NCBI GenBank assembly: GCA_018343915.1
Contig: JABRWF010000002.1
Location: forward strand, 4,526,001-4,590,000
Length of the DNA: 64,000 bases
Origin: Agroathelia rolfsii
Taxonomy: Eukaryota; Basidiomycota; Agaricomycetes; Amylocorticiales; Amylocorticiaceae
Direction of reading: 5' to 3'
The stretch's first letter is position 1. Each line of letters opens with the position of its first letter. The notes under the pieces are model-generated. The model saw nothing but the letters and a program-made list of their open reading frames with translations. It had not been told where the DNA came from and did no database searches. The position numbers and the translations under genes are program-made. Below are positions 60,829 through 64,000 of this stretch, one piece after another.

Positions 60829-62121
60829 ATGTCACGTGCCACGTCACAATAAGAAAGAGGCCAAAAGAAGGAAGAGGAGAGTGATTTGGGAGGTCCCTTG
60901 ACCAATACTATTGAAAGTGCTCTTGAGCGCCTCTCTAAGACTATAGAGCTACTTGCTATGAGCCAAGCAGACATTCTCCGGCTCATGGATAGTCTCCATA
61001 ACCAACAAACAGACCTCTCTTGATTTGCAGGTGGACAGAAGATCTGCAAAACAACAAAAAAAAATAAAGCCGGGAAAGATAAAGAAATAGAAGAGTGGTA
61101 CACACCAGAGGCCGCTAAACCAAAAAAAATCGGAATGTGCCCAGAGAAGTACAGAGGTGATGCCAAAACCTACTGCACGTTTATGCGGGAATGGGAGATT
61201 TGGCAAAGCAATAATAAGGAATTATTTGACAAACCAGCCAAGATTGCCAAGCAATTTATAAAGAACCTAACAGATTCGGCATCAGACTGGGCAGCCCGGT
61301 ACATCCCCAAAATCATTAAGGCAGAGAAAGTTGGGGCACCAGACTTTAACCTGGCAGAATTCTACAAGGATTTCTGGTCAACCTACAGAAATTTCGACTA
61401 CAAGGCCAATGCCCTCTCTTGCATCCAGAACTTCTAACAAGGAGCCTATACAGTCCGAGACTACACCTCCTACTTTATGGAGTTGGCTCACACTGTGGAA
61501 CTCGAACCCGGAGATATGCATATCCAGTATATTTCTGGATTGAATTGGAGAATCCACAATATAATGCTAGGGTGGAAAGGGTTGATGACTACATTCCAGG
61601 TTGCCGTGGAAAATGCAGAAGATACAAAATAAGCACTCAGGGAGATGGGTGCATTTAACCCAAAAACAGCACCAGGCAAAGCTGCACCAGTTGCTCAAGG
61701 ATCCATGGCTGCAGCCATATTGTCGCTTCTCCCTACTGCAAGTACGGGAGGATCTGGGTTGACCAACCCCTTGATTGCAACCCCAAAAACGGCACCTATG
61801 GCGCAGGTGCAATGTTTCAACTGCCAATAGAAAGGGCACATCGCAGCTAACTGCACCAACCTATCTGTTAAGCTAGTACCAGGAACCACAACCTGGGTAA
61901 AACCCGGCTCCACTCCACCATCATACCCCCCAAGAAATCCAGCTCATGTGGCTGCTTCCACATCTGCACCTGCCACATCTCCTCCGGTACAATCCACTCT
62001 ACCATCATCCTCATCATCAGCAAGTACCATGTCTAGTGCAAGCAATCTCCTTGCCAGAATCAATGCATACAAAGAGCAGATTGCTCAAATACAGAATCAG
62101 CTAACCCTGGCGGGTTTTTAA
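60829..62121 (+). pseudogene. element C gag, broken
   Basis: About 430 codons from ATG 60829 to TAA 62119-62121. Recognisable parts: IESALERLSKTIELL coil, MCPEKYRGDAKTYCTFMREW capsid part and a CFNCQ-stop-KGHIAANC knuckle near 61813-61855. At least five in-frame stops (near 60850, 61021, 61435, 61630 and 61828), most explicable as C-to-T in Gln/Arg codons. Confidence 0.82.
62112..62121 (+). other. element C gag-pol -1 frameshift site (GGGTTTT TAA)
   Basis: Zero frame G-GGT-TTT-TAA ends gag; the -1 frame from GGG is open straight into the protease frame (ATG at 62172 is in phase). Identical to element A despite very diverged flanks. Confidence 0.78.
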
Positions 62122-64000
62122 AAGGCTCTAAGGCTGAGGCCAAAACCAAGGAGCAAAAAATTACTATAGATATGTCTCCCTTTTCTTCCATTTCTTCATT
62201 CTCCATTTCTGCTTCTGTAGTAGGGGTAAATACCCAATATTTACACGTACCAATAAAATTACGTGGACATTCTTTCTCCATTGATACGCTAGCTATGATT
62301 GACTCTAGAGCATCCTCCACTTTTATAAATAGACGCTTTGTAGAAAAACACAAAATACAAAAAAATTCTCTTCCTCAAGCTATCCCCTTATATAATATTG
62401 ATAACTCGTCAAATAAAATCGGTAAAATTACAGAATACATTACGGTCTTACTAATAACTGGAGAAGTAAAAAGGAAGGTCTATATAAGCATAGTGGATAT
62501 AGGCAAGGAGGACATCATCTTGGGGATAGACCGGCTCAGAACAGAGAATCCTGAAATTGACTGGAAGGATGCCACAGTGGAATTGAGGAAGGGATATGTA
62601 TATGCCACGATAGTAGAAGAACCCATAGATATACCAAAAGAATACCTTCCCTTTCGATAGGTGTTCTCTAAAAAAGAGTCCATATGAATGCCTACACGCA
62701 AACCTTGGGATCACAAGATAATCCTAAAGGAAGGGACATCAATGGGGAAATCCAAGGTATATCTGTTGGCGGTCAAGGAAAGAAACTCTCTGAAGGAATA
62801 TCTTAGGAAAAACCTAGCTAAAGGGTACTTGAGGAAATCCAAAAGCCCTATGAGCTCCCCCTTTTTTTTTGTTCCAAAGAAGTCTGGAGTACTGTGCCTA
62901 GTTTAGGACTACTAAAAGCTTAATGATATCACGGTTAAGGATAGTTACCCTCTTCCCCTCATCAGTACCATAATAGACAAGCTAAGGGGAAGCAAAATAT
63001 TCACCAAGTTGGATCTATAATGGGGGTACAACAATGTCCAAATCCAAGAAGGAGATGAGCACAAGGCAGTGTTTGTAACTCCCTTAGGGTTATTTGAACC
63101 AATGGTTATGACCTTTGGGCTAACCAATGCACCGGCAATATTTCAACAAATGATGGATGAAATTCTAGCGGATTTAGTTGCATCAGGAAGGGTCTTTATT
63201 TATATCAATGACATCCTAATTATATCTAGTAGTGAAAAAGAACATACTGCATTAGTCCTAGAAGTGCTGTAGCGCTTGAAAGAAAATGATTTGTATGTGA
63301 ACGCAGAGAAGTGTAAATTCAATGCAAACCAAGTTAAATTCCTAGGATTAATTATTGGCTATAATTCCATCCGTATAATGCCTGAAAAGGTGCAAGCCAT
63401 AAGGGATTAGCCAACCTCAAAAACTGTTAAAGAAATTTGATAGTTTAGGGGATTGGCAAACTACTACCAACAGTTCATAAAGGGGTTTGGTGACCTGTGC
63501 AAGCCCCTAGATAGGTTAACAGGCAATGTGGCATAGCAATAGACAGAGGCAGAATAAGGTTCTTTTGATACGCTCAAGAATGCATTTGGGGAAGCTCCAG
63601 TACTAGCAATGTTTGATCCAAGACAAAAAACCCAAGTGGAAACAGACTTGTCAAACTTTGCTATAGGAGTGGTTATATCCCAAATGCAGAAGGATAGCAG
63701 CTGGCACCCTATTACATACCTTTCTCAATCCTTAAACCCCGTAGAATGCAACTACAAGATTTGGGATAAGGAAATGTTAGCTATTATTTGAGTATTAAAG
63801 GAATGGAGGCATTACCTTATAGGGACAGAAGAACCATTTGAGATTTAGTCAGATCACAAGAACCTGGAGTACTGGAAAACTTCAAAGGATCTGACCAGAA
63901 GACAAGCCCAATGGTCCCTGTTCCTATCAGAATACAACTTTCTAATCTATTACAAAAAAGGAAGTGACAATGGTAAAGCCGACGCTCTGTCACGCCACCC
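62112..64000 (+). pseudogene. element C pol (protease-RT-RNase H), broken, 3' end outside window
   Basis: Protease block reads IDSRASSTF with Gly of the D-S-G triad lost (AGA at 62307-62309). RT parts: KVYLLAVKERNSLKEYL, SSPFFFVPKKSG, KLDL-stop-WGYNN, and the catalytic box FIYINDI (63201-63212), where the first Asp is Asn. RNase H: VETDLSNFAIGVV and KIWDKEMLAII, ending [13 protein letters not shown] at the window edge. Stops occur many times, often where element A has Trp or Gln. Confidence 0.85.

Larger units (their letters stand above)
52282..64000 (+). mobile_element. element C: Ty3/gypsy retrotransposon, degenerate, runs off the window
   Basis: Plus-strand element. Its 5' LTR is split into 52282-52485 and 59716-60353 by element A; joined, it is 842 bp against 846 bp in the solo copy. 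Internal part: primer-binding site 60356-60366, gag 60829-62121, pol from 62112 to the window end at the RNase H C-terminus (KADALSRHP). The left flank pentamer is TCTAG; the right end is outside. Many stops and two lost catalytic residues show it is inactive. Confidence 0.88.

Overview
The window looks like chromosomal DNA of a basidiomycete fungus, probably an agaricomycete. The evidence is intron-dense genes with 50-100 nt GT-AG introns, a NACHT-WD40 NLR-like gene with near-identical WD repeats, a small secreted protein of a type common in this group, and chromodomain Ty3/gypsy and Ty1/copia elements scarred by C-to-T / G-to-A changes. I could run no searches, so the species is not named.

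Layout. (1) 1-17.5 kb is almost gene-free. It holds a four-exon SERF/4F5-family gene (9532-9949, minus), a ~200-bp foldback repeat (3217-3414) and simple repeats. (2) 17.5-32.5 kb is the genic part: a CYC8/SSN6-type co-repressor with ten TPRs (17515-21952, plus, eight exons); convergent to it a fungal NLR (23043-28193, minus, seven exons, 1590 aa, 15 WD repeats); divergent from that a PLP-dependent diaminopropionate ammonia-lyase-like enzyme (28894-30117, plus); an unrecognised, possibly eroded gene (30212-30960, minus); and a secreted 146-aa protein (31957-32469, minus). (3) 33.6-64 kb is one stack of nested LTR retrotransposons.

The stack resolves through target-site duplications (TSDs). 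The host is an old copia element ('F', minus), with its 3' LTR at 33640-35125 and its gag end at 52281. It was hit by solo LTR D1, a complete gypsy element B (35648-43828, itself hit by solo LTR E1), LTR E2, an A-type solo LTR, a probable LTR G, a C-type solo LTR, solo LTR D2, and gypsy element C (52282 to beyond the window). The young gypsy element A (52486-59710) then landed inside the 5' LTR of C. A has 974-bp LTRs differing at about nine sites, yet its pol carries three stops.

The most interesting observation is that A, B and C share two expression signals. First, each seems to prime reverse transcription from its own mRNA, as Tf1/sushi elements do: an 11-nt primer-binding site two bases inside the LTR is complementary to an 11-mer in the LTR placed about 29-36 bp downstream of a TATA box. 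Second, gag and pol are joined by a -1 frameshift at GGGTTTT (AGGTTTT in B) directly before the gag stop. Decay by C-to-T / G-to-A transitions, often at CpG, has broken the catalytic motifs of the older copies.
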